A DNA stretch of 19,587 nt, taken from NCBI GenBank assembly GCA_019022495.1, contig JAFEKR010000144.1:1-19587 (forward strand), read 5' to 3'. This DNA comes from Epichloe hybrida (taxonomy: Eukaryota; Ascomycota; Sordariomycetes; Hypocreales; Clavicipitaceae). Of this stretch, positions 8,865 to 17,789 are shown one piece after another. The position numbers were made by a program, and so were the translations under genes. Each line of letters opens with the position of its first letter. The stretch's first letter is position 1. Under the pieces are notes generated by a model. That model was not told the origin of the DNA and searched no databases. It saw nothing but the letters and a program-made list of their open reading frames with translations.

Positions 8865-11800
8865 ATGGACGACGTCATAGAGGAGCGACAGTCTGGCATC
8901 GCAAAAATGCTCATCACCATCGCTTCCGACGTCAACCCCGACCCCGCCCCGAACGACCCCGTCCCCGACGCTTTCCATCGACTGCCCGACGAGATTATAG
9001 AACAGTAGGTTTGAACTTGACTCTGATGAGCAAACTTTCTCTTGCCTCAAGGCTCGCTCGTATGGCACGCAAGCAACTAATACTGACATTCGTCGGGCCA
9101 GGATCCTGCTTGCAGCCGATCCGAGCGGATTCGCTTCATTGATTCTTCTCAACTCCAAGTGGCGGGCCACATCTCAACGATCTCATCTTTACGCCCATCA
9201 TCTAGCCCGATGCCCGCCACATGCCACGTCTCACGCTGATGTCCCTCCCGCCGACGACGAGCACCTGCCCTTGCTACGCCGCCTCTTCGTCCGCGAGGTC
9301 AAGCGAAGCCTGTTCGAGGCCTATCTTCGCCCCCGGAAAACCCTGATAAAGCTCGTCTCGAATTCCATTAGCTCATCATCATGTCCGGGAGGGGAGGGCA
9401 TGCAATTTGGCTCCTCGCCGAGGGGGCATCACGTCTTGGCATCCAATTCATCGCGAATATATGTCGTTGATGTTCGCAACCACTCGGTCAGTATTGAACG
9501 AGAATTCAAGATTCAGCGTCGGCCCGTCTCTGCTTGCATCACAGACGACGCCAATACTCTGGCTGTCCTCTCCACTGAATTGCAGGTCGACATTTATGAC
9601 CTCCAGAGCTCTCCGCCCAGGCGGAAACAATCTGTCATACTGGACAACAGCTCCCAAACCATTGCCATATCGTCTTGTGGCACTGTTCTTGCTGCTGCGT
9701 ATGACGGAGGCATTGAGGTTTATTCACTGAGTGCCTCTGCCCCACCGACAGAGAAGAGGGCCGTCAAGTGCGACGCCGTGGACGCCCTGGCCTTTTCACA
9801 AGATGGAACGCAAATTTTGGGCAGTACTGTGCACTCGTCTCCTCCCAGCACTGTCGTCTTGACCGCACCTTACTACGATCCCGTCAGCCAGATGATGGAC
9901 GATAACTTGAGTGCGATGTGGACCACGTCGATTCTCTTCCCCAACACGAGTCGCGACTGCAGTCATGCCATCTGGCTACCGACCAGCGACAGTGGTGAAC
10001 CTGAATGGACCTTCACGTACGATCGCAGCTTTGAAACCTTCCGTGCTGTCCGGCTCGACGATCTTCGCAATGGAACGACGTACTTTACTGGTCCCATTCC
10101 GGAAGCTGCATCGCAGACAAAATTGTTGCCTTGCACTTTGCCTGCTACAACGCAACAGGGGGGGCTCGTCTCAGCTGGATTCCAAGGCAAGGATATCTGG
10201 GTTTATGGCGTTCCGGAAGATCTGGACGCAGTTCCTGAGCCACCACCACCGTCAAGTCGTGACTCCTCATCCAACACTTCCGGCCTCGGAAGGCACAACA
10301 GCACTCAGAGCAGTTCATCTCGTCATGTTTCCACCAGAGGAAACGACGGCGAGAGTGAGAGGATTCCACAGTGGCAGATTTTGTGCGACAAACTGCGAAA
10401 TAATTTGGTTGCTGGTTCCAAGGTTGCCGAAATCGATGGCGTGAGCAGTGTTCGCTGGGTCGGGCAGTTTGGCGACTCGCCGTGTCAGGAACGACTGGTC
10501 GTAACAGCCGCTGGTATCACGGGGTCCAGGCTGGTTACAGACGAGGAAGACATGGACTTCGCGGATGGTGGCCGCATCGTCTTGCTTGACTTTGATTACG
10601 GGCTTGTCAACGGACAGGCAGTGGAGATTACGATCGAGGTGGGAACAGACGACGCCGAACCTCTCACGGAGGAGCGACGGGACTTGGAAACAGAAGTGGC
10701 CATTGTTCGACGAAGAACGGATGCACAGAAGCTTGGTGGTGGTGGTGGCGGCGGCGGCGGCGTTAATGCACTGCTCCGGGCAGCGACTACAGCGGCTGCA
10801 AGAGCTCCTCTCTCTCCGCTTCCAGGAAATCAGGATGACAGTGACCCTTTTGTTCCCAGGATTGTCGGACAGCATCCCGTCAATCGCTCAGATGGCTCTA
10901 CCAGTCCCCAAGCTGACGGTGAGGAGTTTGCATCTGCCGAAGAGCAGGAAGCCATGGACGCCCCTTATACCCACTCTAGCCCTCGCTCTCAAACAACGCT
11001 TCGCCGGGCTGCTACAGCCGCTGCCGTTAATCGACGACTGAACCCCCGGACAGCCGATGGGCGCCCAATCGAATACCGACGTGCCGATGGGCGCGCAGAG
11101 CATCCCCACGAAAGCGATGCGGATAACTGGGTGCCCCCTCCTCCCCCGTATCAGAAGGAGGACCCAGGAGATATGCCAGCCTTCTTGCGCGGCTCCTCTG
11201 TGGCTCCTCTGTCAGCGACCGGCTTTCCACCTCCTATACCGGGCAGTGAGGCTCTGGATGATGCGCTTGCCCTGGCACTGAAGGGTCAGCTCAAGCCGAT
11301 GGCATCACGACTCAGTATAGACGGGCACAGCACACAACAGGCGAGTCGACCGACGTGAACAGGCTGAGGAGCGCAGATATACCGCGTCCAAGATCCACGC
11401 CATCAGTACACGCGGTCCAGATGGACGACATGTATGATGTATCACCGCATGTTTCACCGCGAATGCCCCTTTCTCGGCCCGTTGACAGAAACACGTCCCA
11501 TGCTCAGCCAGTGTCCCCTCCATCTTCCCGGGACAACGTCTCTACCGACAGTCCCGCTTCTATCTTCTCTCCCACCGCCTCGGCTTCTGCTCCGTTGAGC
11601 CCTGGCTTCAGTGCGGGACCCGGAGCTCGTCCAGCAGCGCCAGTGTTGGAGTTGCAAATCCCCAGGTCTCCGTCGTTGAGCGTGGGTTTTACGTCGGCAG
11701 TGGCTGAACCAGTCGCAAGAAGGCCCTTGAATGCTCAGACATGGCCACGACAACCGCAGGCTCCTGCGCCGACGGCAGCCGACGCCCCAAGGCAGCGATT

Positions 11801-12545
11801 CGATGGCTGTCATCCGTTTACGGCACCCCCGTCCAATATCGCCGCGAACGATGTAGCGGCAACTGCCTTGCCCCCAGCCCCAAGTTCGAATCAAATTGCA
11901 AGCCTGAACAAGAGAATTAGCCAGGGTAACCCTCGCAGACTCTCGGGCAACATGCTCAACCCGCGTCTTTGGACGGACAACGGACGGAGGGCGTCGATTG
12001 CAGAATCGTCTCAGCTGTCATTCTCCCAGGATCCAGCGTCTCGATGGCCGTCGTCGGAGGCTCAAGTATCGGACTCTGACCGTCCTCTGATTATCAGCAC
12101 ACCGACTGGAGTCAGTGGCTCACACGACGCCCCTCGACGAATCTCTGTTGCCCAAGCAGAAACCCCTATTTTTGCGCCGATTCCGCGACGTCCTCGAGCC
12201 AATCTCTCGGGTCCAAGAGGAACGGCGCAGCAGCTCGAAGATACTTACGGCCACCATCACGCCCAGACATCGCTGCTTCCCCATATGCACCCTAACACGT
12301 TGCCCATGTGGATGAGGACGCCGTCAAATTCGTCGAGGCGGACACCAAACGGGGTCCACAGACACCGCAGCCGGGCGGAACGAAGTGCTGCAAAGAACAT
12401 CAAAGACGCACGGCTGAAGGGCTGGAAAATGAAGAAGAAGAAGAAGAAGAATGAGAAGAATGAGCACGTTGCTAGTGATGGCTCTGGCTGGGTTGATGTA
12501 CCGACGCCGTCGCAGCCAAAGGCGAGCAAGTGCGCTGTCATGTGA
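8865..12545 (+). CDS. F-box protein with beta-propeller-like region and C-terminal CaaX box (frame break near 11.3 kb)
   Basis: Exon 1 is 8865-9004 and exon 2 starts at 9102. F-box proteins recruit substrates to SCF (Skp1-Cullin-F-box) ubiquitin ligases. Residues about 39-80 form the F-box: RLPDEIIEQILLAADPSGF, created exactly across the intron, then LILLNSKWRATSQ. Residues about 130-360 contain repeated strands such as GHHVLASNSSRIYVVDVRN, CITDDANTLAVLS and VDALAFSQDGTQILGS, as in WD40/propeller proteins. A long disordered tail follows, with a nine-glycine tract near residue 592. This frame stops at 11358, but a second frame (open from about 11262 to 12545) continues the same Ser/Pro-rich composition and ends in a lysine run and KCAVM. 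A 56- to 62-base intron restores one frame, giving about 1,173-1,175 residues. If unjoined, the product is 798 residues. Substrates are unknown. Confidence 0.8.
9005..9101 (+). other. Spliceosomal intron in the F-box gene (97 bases)
   Basis: Donor GTAGGT at 9005, branch-like TACTGAC at 9081-9087, acceptor GCCAG ending at 9101. Joining 9004 to 9102 rebuilds codon CAG and fuses LPDEIIEQ to ILLAADPSGF, completing the F-box, which strongly supports both boundaries. Confidence 0.9.
11262..11376 (+). other. Frame junction in the F-box gene (unresolved intron or frameshift)
   Basis: The upstream frame ends at TGA 11356-11358 and the downstream frame opens after TGA 11259-11261, so the switch lies between them. 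Two introns of permitted length fit: 11315-11376 (donor GTATAG, acceptor GCGCAG, 62 bases) and 11285-11340 (donor GTCAGC, acceptor CAACAG, 56 bases). Neither donor is strong and no perfect branch site is seen, so a single-base sequencing error or a genuine frameshift is also possible. Confidence 0.6.
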
Positions 12546-12648
12546 AATTTGGCGTCTTGTAAACGAATTTGATTTGTGAAATGGAGATACTGGACTCGAC
12601 CTGGCATCAGCGTCATGTCTGCGAATGTTTTCCCTCTTTAATCTAACA

Positions 12649-12690
12649 AAGAAGAAGAAGAAGAAGAAGAAGAAGAAGAAGAAGAAGAAG
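12649..12690. repeat. AAG trinucleotide microsatellite, 14 units
   Basis: Fourteen perfect AAG units. A related shorter AAG run lies within the preceding coding sequence (about 12430-12450), where it encodes the polylysine of the F-box protein tail. Confidence 0.95.
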
Positions 12691-13018
12691 AGGCATGCAG
12701 ATGGAGTGAGTGCAGGCTCGAATTGAGAGATACTTGGGCAAAATATGCAATTCTTGGAGAGCGATACGCGAGTCTCAAGATGGCTTCGTTTCATTCATTA
12801 CAAAGGTGCTTTGATGGGTTCCGGTGCTCGACCTAAAGTATCGTTATGAGCACCACACTGCATGAGCAATGAAACTTGATACATCAACATCTCAAGACAT
12901 GATCTTGTCGCTTGCCTATGCTAGTTTTGAGACGTCGCCACGTTGACCCCTAAAGCAAGGACGTCAGCCTCGGTGATGCCCTACTTTTACTCTTTTCGAG
13001 ATGATGCACCGATGTACT

Positions 13019-13030
13019 GGGGGGGGGGGG
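13019..13030. repeat. Homopolymer tract, 12 G
   Basis: An uninterrupted run of 12 G in non-coding sequence. Confidence 0.85.
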
Positions 13031-13634
13031 CATCGGCCATGGAAGGTGCGTGCTGTGTGCTGTGTGTGATATTCGGGACATGTCGTCTGTTTTTCAGCGC
13101 CGACTTGCACCTTGTGTGGATTTTCTAGACACATTGTGAACGAGACATGTTATTGCTCATTTGACGACATTTTGGTAATGGTAGGGGAGGGGGCGGGCGG
13201 CGTACAAGAGGTGTTCAGTCGCTGGCTGAACGGGGGTTGGTCGATTGATTCTCTTTCTTACTGTCCACTATGAGATTTAATAATCAGTTGGTTGTGTCGT
13301 CAAGCGAGATATAACTGCCATTCACCGCGTGTTCATCACAGATGCAGTACATGCAACAAAAAGTGCCCTTTGTTCAAACTGTTGAAAATCAGTTTGCTGA
13401 AACGCAGCAAATTTTACTCATTAATGTGGTGACAAGGGCTGCCTGAGATATTGTCGACGACGACAAGAAACAAACCCCAATGTAATCTAAGAGACAAAGA
13501 GAAGAGATGGCCAGAGCAGCTGGGGAAAAAAAAAATCATTCGCCGTAACTGGAGTGCACGTGCCCAATTCAAACGTGTGTGTGTTTGTGTTCAAAGAAAA
13601 TTTCAATGGCGCCACCTTGGTCCTCCCTCTACCT

Positions 13635-14915
13635 TCATATCCTCGGCGTTGTGCCAGGAACGTGCCTCTTAGTGCCGCCTGGCACGTACGCCTGGCCCCT
13701 GTGAACATGTCCCATCTTGGCTTCCTCCATCATGGCACTGAAGGACGTTTGCCGGTTGTGGCTTTGACCACCCTTGTCCCCGTTCACGGTGTTGGCATCT
13801 GCGAACACGCTGATGCTCTCACTACTACTACTCGTGTCTCTCTCAAGATTCCGTCTCGAAATCCGTCGTGACTCAAGCCATGATGACGGGGCCAGTGTCC
13901 GAATGGGCTTTAGTCTGGCCCCTACTACACCTCTATGGACCCTGTCGTCATGATCCGATATGCTAGAGTAGGTTGAGACGGCGGGAGAGACCCCAGACGG
14001 GTGAGGTGAATTGAAGGGATTCGGTATCGATGTCCTTGAGTTCGGCGGTGGCGCGTGTTCAAGACGAGGCGTCCGGGAGAACCCGCTCGCCAGCGAGCGG
14101 GACACTGATGACCTCGCGGAGGACGACTTTCGGATAAAGTCTGTTCGGTAAGATGACTCGGGGTTCATGATGGGACCGGAGATCATGTTCCCGTGCAGCC
14201 CCGAGCCGCTTGACTGGCTGCGAGGAGTTGACTTGTCCGAGCCTGCATCTCCCTTGCGGCTGCGAACACACAGGAATATGATGACGGCCAAGAGAAGCAG
14301 GGCAAGGGCGCCCCCTACAGCGCCGACTATGATGGATGTCTTCTCTGGGCCCGTTGACTCCGGACTCGGTGCTTGGCTCGGCTCGGTAGGCGCAGGCGCA
14401 GTCGCAGGCGCAGTCGCAGAAGCAGTAGCAGACGAAGATGGCGTACCTGTCGAGACGGAGACTGATGTTTTTATAGGGCTCGGTATTGCTGTATAGCCTT
14501 CTGGTGCCTGTGATTGATCCTTGTCTTTGACACACAGCTTCCCGTCGTCTGCGCAGGTGAACCCAAACGGACAACAGGAATCGCTGTTGGCGCATTTCGG
14601 CAGCTTTGACTTACTGGCCAATGTCTTGATGGGGGCCCTGAGATTTGTATCGGGATTCTGTGCCCCGACGTCGCATGTAATCGGCCGGATCGCCTCGCAT
14701 GAGCTATTGTTGGGACAACACATGACGGTAGAGTTACCGGCCAAGGCCACGCACGTCCTGCCCGACTCGCAGCAAAAGGCGTCCGACAATCCTTGGGAAG
14801 CGCAGGACTGCAGCCCCTCGGCGGCGCATTTCTCATTGCGAGCAAAGATGGTTGGCGAAGACGATGCCATGGCTGCGAAGAGGAGCAGCCGGAGAGAAAC
14901 GGGCAACCGGGCCAT
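13635..14915 (-). CDS. Cysteine-rich single-pass membrane protein (secreted ectodomain, cytoplasmic tail)
   Basis: The product has 426 residues, from ATG at 14915 to TGA at 13635. Residues 1-25 form a signal peptide (basic start, LRLLLFAAMASSS core). Residues 30-128 hold 14 cysteines, including three CC pairs (FCC, MCC, SCC) and CCPFGFTC, with N-glycosylation sequons at about 61 and 70. A Ser/Thr/Ala/Pro stalk (about 145-190, with an ATAPATAPAPT repeat) precedes one membrane span (about 194-216, IIVGAVGGALALLLLAVIIF) and a basic stop-transfer RSRKG. The cytoplasmic tail is serine-rich and ends in VPGTTPRI, an ending I associate with fungal Mid2/Wsc-like membrane proteins. The layout fits a wall-stress sensor or cell-surface anchor, but the exact cysteine pattern is not one I can name. 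Expected location is the plasma membrane. Transcribed toward the F-box gene. Confidence 0.85.
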   Translation of the reverse strand: MARLPVSLRLLLFAAMASSSPTIFARNEKCAAEGLQSCASQGLSDAFCCESGRTCVALAGNSTVMCCPNNSSCEAIRPITCDVGAQNPDTNLRAPIKTLASKSKLPKCANSDSCCPFGFTCADDGKLCVKDKDQSQAPEGYTAIPSPIKTSVSVSTGTPSSSATASATAPATAPAPTEPSQAPSPESTGPEKTSIIVGAVGGALALLLLAVIIFLCVRSRKGDAGSDKSTPRSQSSGSGLHGNMISGPIMNPESSYRTDFIRKSSSARSSVSRSLASGFSRTPRLEHAPPPNSRTSIPNPFNSPHPSGVSPAVSTYSSISDHDDRVHRGVVGARLKPIRTLAPSSWLESRRISRRNLERDTSSSSESISVFADANTVNGDKGGQSHNRQTSFSAMMEEAKMGHVHRGQAYVPGGTKRHVPGTTPRI

Positions 14916-15159
14916 GATTTCGGGCCAGACTTTCGAATATGGGGTATTATGTTATGCCACCGAGGGGCGATCCAGTCGCCGAGAACTGGGATAGAGTCTT
15001 TGGTTGTTATGGCAGTGATTTGTGATGTGAAATATTGATCTGGATTGGATGACCCCTGCGAACGAGGAAAGGGAGAAAATACGAAATAGAGTCAGCAGCT
15101 TGTACAATTAATTCTTCCGTGTACCTAACTGAATTGAACTGATGCGGCGTGAGGCTTGG

Positions 15160-15166
15160 TATATAA
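15160..15166 (-). promoter_or_regulatory. Possible TATA box of the cysteine-rich protein gene
   Basis: TATATAA on the plus strand (TTATATA on the minus strand), about 245 bases upstream of the ATG at 14915. Position is plausible if the leader is about 200 bases, but this is not proven. Confidence 0.25.
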
Positions 15167-15630
15167 TGTGAACAAGGTCTTGACTTCTCGAGTGAGAGAG
15201 ACGTGATTGTTCAGTATCCGCGTGGCGAGATAAGTTGGTTCAGGGAGAATTCCTGTTCACGATACACGGGCCGGCTAGGTGAAGGAGCAACACGAAAAAC
15301 ATGCAAAGGAGAAGGCAATGAAGACAGACGTTTTCACAAGAAGAAAGAAATCGGCCGGACGGAAGACGGCAGACAGCAGACGGCAGACGCGAAATCCTGG
15401 TCTACACTGAACATCTCTCCCCGAGTCTTTCTCTCTCTTGCCGCCGTCGGCAGGAATACGACGACTTCAAGCCCATGCTGGTTCAGAAGGACGGACTGCG
15501 CCGCTACGAATGGACGCGGTGCGATCTGGCGGCCCCGTTGCATGCTGCGACAACCATTCGGAACCGGCTACGCAGGAAACACACGGCGTCAATGGGAACA
15601 TGCAGAAACACGATGACTGACTGGATGAAG

Positions 15631-15657
15631 AGGATGGAGAGGATGGAGAGGATGGAG
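15631..15657. repeat. Tandem repeat, three copies of a 9-base unit (AGGATGGAG)
   Basis: Three perfect copies, preceded by a degenerate copy at about 15622-15630. Confidence 0.9.
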
Positions 15658-15993
15658 AGAAAGGAGGGCGCTTGGAAGAAAGGAACAAGGACAAGGACGA
15701 GGACAGCCTCTTGTGTCAGAGCAGACGCGCTTAGGAGGAGCGTGTGAGTTGATTGGCTGAGAGCTCGTCCAATGTTCGAATCCAGCTGGTTGTGGAAGGG
15801 GCGCTGGGCGCGATTCGCTGGTGGCGCTTGCCAACACTTGCACTGTGAACTGTGCACCTGCCAAGAAAAGGCTCTGACGCGGACTCGTGGCCCCTCATCT
15901 CAGATTTCCCATCTTCCATCCTCAGGTTCTCTTCCATCTAGGTCGAAGCACAGGCAACGTCTCCGGGATTATATATACCCTGGGATAGTCGAC

Positions 15994-16003
15994 TACGGAG
16001 TAC
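15994..16003 (+). promoter_or_regulatory. TACGGAGTAC motif next to a TATATATA
   Basis: TACGGAGTAC lies 16 bases after TATATATA (15970-15977). No plus-strand gene follows within the window, so any transcript driven from here would be non-coding. Confidence 0.3.
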
Positions 16004-16260
16004 ATATATCTTGCAAGTTGGGTCCGATGACGCCGTCCGAAGGATGGGATTGTGGGACGAGAACAGCGCTAATAACGAAGCGGCGACAAGTTGGATATCA
16101 TCATGATGAAATTACACGAAGGCTTTTTTTTCCTTGGCTCCGCTGGTTTATTGATGCAGCAAGGACAGTTCACACACGTTGAAAATCAGAGCAGTTCTCT
16201 CTCTTCTCCCCTCGTCACCCAGCGTCAACTGAATGACACACCCGCGTGTTGCCTCTTTTT

Positions 16261-16300
16261 GTCGCTCTGCGTCGCTCTGCGTCGCTCTGCGTCGCTCTAC
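16261..16300. repeat. Tandem repeat, four copies of a 10-base unit (GTCGCTCTGC)
   Basis: Three perfect copies and a fourth ending in AC instead of GC. Confidence 0.95.
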
Positions 16301-16470
16301 TCATGCCGGAGCCAGCAAGCAGGGGCAGCCGGTGAGCTCGGCAGTGCAACTGTGCAACTCGGCCCCGAAACAGCGCCTCGCCTCCGCAGCGCCTCCGGTG
16401 CCTCCAGGCTGTCGTGTTCAAGTCCATCAGCTTTGTCTTGTCATAAACGACTGTTCCGAGGCCTTGTTTG

Positions 16471-16507
16471 CTGCCCAGCTGCCCAGCTGCCCAGCTGCCC
16501 AGCTGCC
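16471..16507. repeat. Tandem repeat, 4.6 copies of an 8-base unit (CTGCCCAG)
   Basis: Four perfect CTGCCCAG units followed by CTGCC. Confidence 0.95.
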
Positions 16508-17187
16508 TCGATCCCGCCATCATCACGAGGCCTCTACATGTCCCTTGATTGGCGTCCTATGCACAGGGCAGATCGACAGCCAGCACCCGCGTCACGCGAT
16601 GATAATGCTGGTCCTGTATTAGCGGCCTAATAAAAAAGCCCACGGAGTACTATACATACTTTTCGTCTTGGTCAGGTCAGGTTTGGTCTCGGTCGGTCTG
16701 CACCGCCACTATTAACGGGCCGGGGCTACTCGAAGCAGACTAGCAGACTAGTCAGTCAGTGGGTTGACTTTGCTGTTCCTCAGCCGTTACTGCTCCGCAG
16801 CGGCCCTTCCGTTTGATCAATTACGAAAGGCCTGGTTTGCATACAGTTCTTGGGCACTGTCTCGACTTTGCTGATGTCTGAATGTGAAGAATGATGACGT
16901 GACGGTGCCTTTCGCTCAGGTGCGTTGGCGTAGTTGAGAACGACGGTTGCATCGAATGAAAATCTGTGCCTTCGTAAATGCACCAGTCGCCTTGAGAGCA
17001 GCTCACTCGATCAAGACAAACCCAAGTCTAGTTCCCAATCGCCAACAACATCTCCGTGCACAATCTACCTACATAACTACACGTACCATCAAAGCACCAA
17101 GGTCACCACCACGGCAGCTATTCCTTTCCCGTGCTCCGTAAGGAATAGTGCTACTTTGTAGATCAAAGTTCCGCTTGGGCTTTTTTT

Positions 17188-17202
17188 GGGGGGGGGGGGG
17201 GG
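17188..17202. repeat. Homopolymer tract, 15 G after 7 T
   Basis: Seven T (17181-17187) run directly into 15 G. Confidence 0.85.
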
Positions 17203-17225
17203 TGTGTGGGAAATAAAGTTGGAGA

Positions 17226-17255
17226 CACAAGCACAAGCACAAGCACAAGCACAAG
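17226..17255. repeat. Tandem repeat, five copies of a 6-base unit (CACAAG)
   Basis: Five perfect CACAAG units. Confidence 0.95.
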
Positions 17256-17720
17256 ATGTTCAACAAAAAAACCATCAATCAGGATAAGACATATCCATTG
17301 ACCTGCCCGTCTACGTCTAGATGCAAGTCGTCCCAACCTCCCCTTTCTCCCGCACCGCCCTGTCCTGCAGTGATGACGAGCAAGCCAGCCCGTGCGTCAT
17401 GGCAGCTTCGCCAGATGCTCCCCAGATGCAAGCTGTCCCAACAAGGGATTTTCCCCTTGCAATGCCATTTGTCTCCCAGTATGTTGTGTAATTGTGAATG
17501 AAAAGACCCCGACAAGCCTCGCGGCTCCCTCTATCTGGAAATTCCCATGCCAGTAGGGTATAATGTAGAAAAAGCATGTTTTTTGGATTGCCAGAAACCA
17601 AAATGAGATGGGATTAGGAATTTGTAGAAGAAATGGACAGAAAAGATGAAAAAGAAAAAAAAAGATGAGAAGATGGAAAGATGAAAAAAAAAAAAATGGT
17701 CCGTGGCAAATCCATGCGCT

Positions 17721-17742
17721 AGCCAGCCAGCCAGCCAGCCAG
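17721..17742. repeat. AGCC microsatellite, five units
   Basis: Five AGCC units plus AG, about 50 bases downstream of the stop codon of the C6 regulator gene; a run of about eight G follows. Confidence 0.85.
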
Positions 17743-17789
17743 AGAAAGGGGGGGGGGAGGATAAAGTGGGGCGCCGGTCGAGAACAAGG

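Larger units (their letters stand above)
12546..13634. other. Convergent intergenic region
   Basis: About 1.1 kb between the 3' ends of the F-box gene and the cysteine-rich membrane protein gene. No coding sequence is supported. It holds an AAG microsatellite and a G tract, listed separately, and otherwise unremarkable AT-balanced sequence expected to contain the 3' untranslated regions of both genes. Confidence 0.5.
14916..17789. other. Long non-coding region rich in tandem repeats
   Basis: About 2.9 kb with no supported gene. It should hold the promoter of the cysteine-rich protein gene (left part) and the 3' region of the C6 regulator gene (right part). Reading frames present are short and arise from repeats. 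Features visible: TATA-like sites at 15160-15166 and 15970-15977, two TACGGAGTA-type motifs (15994-16003, 16641-16650), and at least five tandem repeats, listed separately. The stretch 17640-17696 is A-rich on the plus strand, hence T-rich in the 3' untranslated region of the minus-strand gene. Confidence 0.5.

Noticed and set aside
11355..12545. Independent gene separate from the F-box gene
   Set aside because: It has no ATG near its beginning, no intergenic space, and continues the same composition; a continuation by splicing or a frameshift is more likely.
15765..15790. tRNA-like T-loop (GTTCGAATCC)
   Set aside because: The flanking bases do not form a T stem and no anticodon or acceptor stem fits around it.
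15203..16630. Frames of 90-179 codons in the repeat-rich spacer
   Set aside because: They are built largely from tandem repeats and polar low-complexity sequence, with no start context or motif support.
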